DNA of 6,407 nucleotides, taken from assembly GCA_012031335.1 (NCBI GenBank), contig JAAUTT010000268.1:1-6407 (forward strand), in the 5' to 3' direction. The notes beneath the pieces were generated by a model. The model was given only the letters and a program-made list of their open reading frames with translations. It was not told the DNA's origin and did not search any database. Every line of letters starts with the position of its first letter. Position 1 is the stretch's first letter. The DNA is from Bacteroidales bacterium (GTDB lineage: Bacteria; Bacteroidota; Bacteroidia; Bacteroidales; JAAUTT01). The translations under genes were made by a program, and so were the position numbers. Positions 5,953 through 6,407 of the stretch are shown piece by piece.

Positions 5953-5973
5953 GTAAAGTAAAACCAACTTTAC
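5953..5973. repeat. 7-bp inverted repeat downstream of the DUF3828-like gene
   Basis: GTAAAGT (5953-5959) and ACTTTAC (5967-5973) are perfect reverse complements with a 7-nt spacer. It starts 46 nt after the minus-strand gene's stop. It might act as a weak transcript end, but the stem is AT-rich and no clean U-run follows on the minus strand. Confidence 0.3.
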
Positions 5974-6019
5974 CAAACTCCTAAGCAGACACCCTAAAAC
6001 CTATGTAGGTAGTTAGCAA

Positions 6020-6407
6020 CTATTTAGTCATTTCATTAAAATCAAATCCCTGTAAGTATGCAATCTTCCAGGTTCCATTTACCTTTTTTGCTCTTACCTT
6101 ATAATTAAAATCCTTACTCCAGTCGGATTCTCCCCATGTCCATGTCAAGGTAGCATTCTCTTTGTCTATGCTTGCAAATTTGATTTCGATCTTATCCCAG
6201 GGGTTATCGTAGGGAATGTCCTGACAATTACACCACGGGTCCGACTCTGCATAGGGCGGCATTTCGCCATCTATAATTTCAATTTCTTTATTTTTAATTT
6301 TCTTATCAAGAGTTTGTACAATTTTTCGGTAGTTGTCGACAAACTCCTTATCAAACATCCTGGTTGCGGTTAATTTATCCAATTCCTTTGCAGGACTTTT
6401 AAATCCA
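6020..6407 (-). CDS. DUF3828-like protein, 5' end beyond the window
   Basis: The frame is open to the right edge (the first complete codon is Gly at 6406), so the start lies outside. The TTG at 6382 is internal and should not be taken as the start. About 128 residues are visible, counted from that Gly: a helical segment LDKLTATRMFDKEFVDNYRKI (9-29), then AESDPWCNCQDIPYDNPWDK (53-72), then alternating strands IEIKFASID, ATLTWTW, NYKVRAKKVNGTWKIAYLQGF, ending in FNEMTK. The order of helix, DPxxxxQD segment, strands and a closing (G)xWKI strand resembles DUF3828-type NTF2-like proteins, which are usually small exported proteins of unknown function. The family assignment is tentative. Cys59 and Cys61 form a CxC pair that may be specific to this branch. 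An export signal, if present, would be in the missing part. Confidence 0.6.
   Translation of the reverse strand, partial: GFKSPAKELDKLTATRMFDKEFVDNYRKIVQTLDKKIKNKEIEIIDGEMPPYAESDPWCNCQDIPYDNPWDKIEIKFASIDKENATLTWTWGESDWSKDFNYKVRAKKVNGTWKIAYLQGFDFNEMTK

Larger units (their letters stand above)
5680..6019. other. Spacer between the DUF3828-like and SIMPL genes
   Basis: About 340 bp without a supported intact gene. It contains a plus-oriented terminator-like hairpin (5701-5724), part of the inverted repeat around the SIMPL start, an orphan minus-strand open frame (5759-5932) with coding-like composition, and a 7-bp inverted repeat (5953-5973). I found no convincing -33/-7 promoter pair for the SIMPL operon here. 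Confidence 0.6.

Noticed and set aside
6010..6022. TAGTT-AGC-AACTA inverted repeat at the DUF3828-like stop
   Set aside because: Only 5 bp with a 3-nt loop; expected by chance in AT-rich DNA.
1..6407. Defence, toxin-antitoxin, phage or insertion-sequence content
   Set aside because: No transposase, integrase, terminal repeats, nuclease or toxin motifs were seen in the recognised genes.

Overview
The window looks like chromosomal DNA of a member of the Bacteroidota, perhaps of the marine or anaerobic polysaccharide-degrading type. The evidence is the gene families (a CBM9-like exported protein, a DUF4943-like lipoprotein, a beta-propeller lactonase, a barrel protein with an RR-type leader), the lack of clear Shine-Dalgarno sequences and AT-rich leaders. 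This placement is inferred from protein style; no marker gene is present.

Layout. Bases 1-2135 hold two plus-strand genes 19 nt apart: a lactonase cut off at its 5' end by the window edge, and an exported glycoside-hydrolase-like barrel protein. A minus-strand CBM9-like secreted protein (2127-3314) meets them tail to tail with a 9-bp overlap. Together they look like a small carbohydrate or sugar-lactone locus. From about 3315 onward the DNA is visibly more AT-rich and every remaining gene is on the minus strand. In order of transcription these are a DUF3828-like gene (6020 to the right edge, 5' end missing), a SIMPL-domain gene and a GNAT acetyltransferase in one apparent operon (5679 to 4374), and a DUF4943-like lipoprotein gene (4188 to 3669).

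Two minus-strand genes are each broken by what looks like one extra base in an A/T run. The lipoprotein is split at 3944-3948. The SIMPL gene loses its signal peptide through a shift in 5658-5674. In both cases removing one base restores a textbook protein. They are either real decay or phase-variable sequences, or assembly errors, and raw reads would decide. The spacer between the DUF3828-like and SIMPL genes holds an orphan 57-codon open frame with coding-like composition but no start, a terminator-shaped hairpin pointing the opposite way to all nearby genes, and an inverted repeat flanking the restored SIMPL start codon. The CBM9 gene has a near-perfect palindrome in its leader, and a 17/18-nt motif is shared between the CBM9 and lipoprotein leaders.

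I see no RNA gene, CRISPR array, insertion sequence, phage gene or recognisable defence system. I do not think the window contains a clear new system. The most interesting content is the frame disruptions and the structured non-coding DNA.
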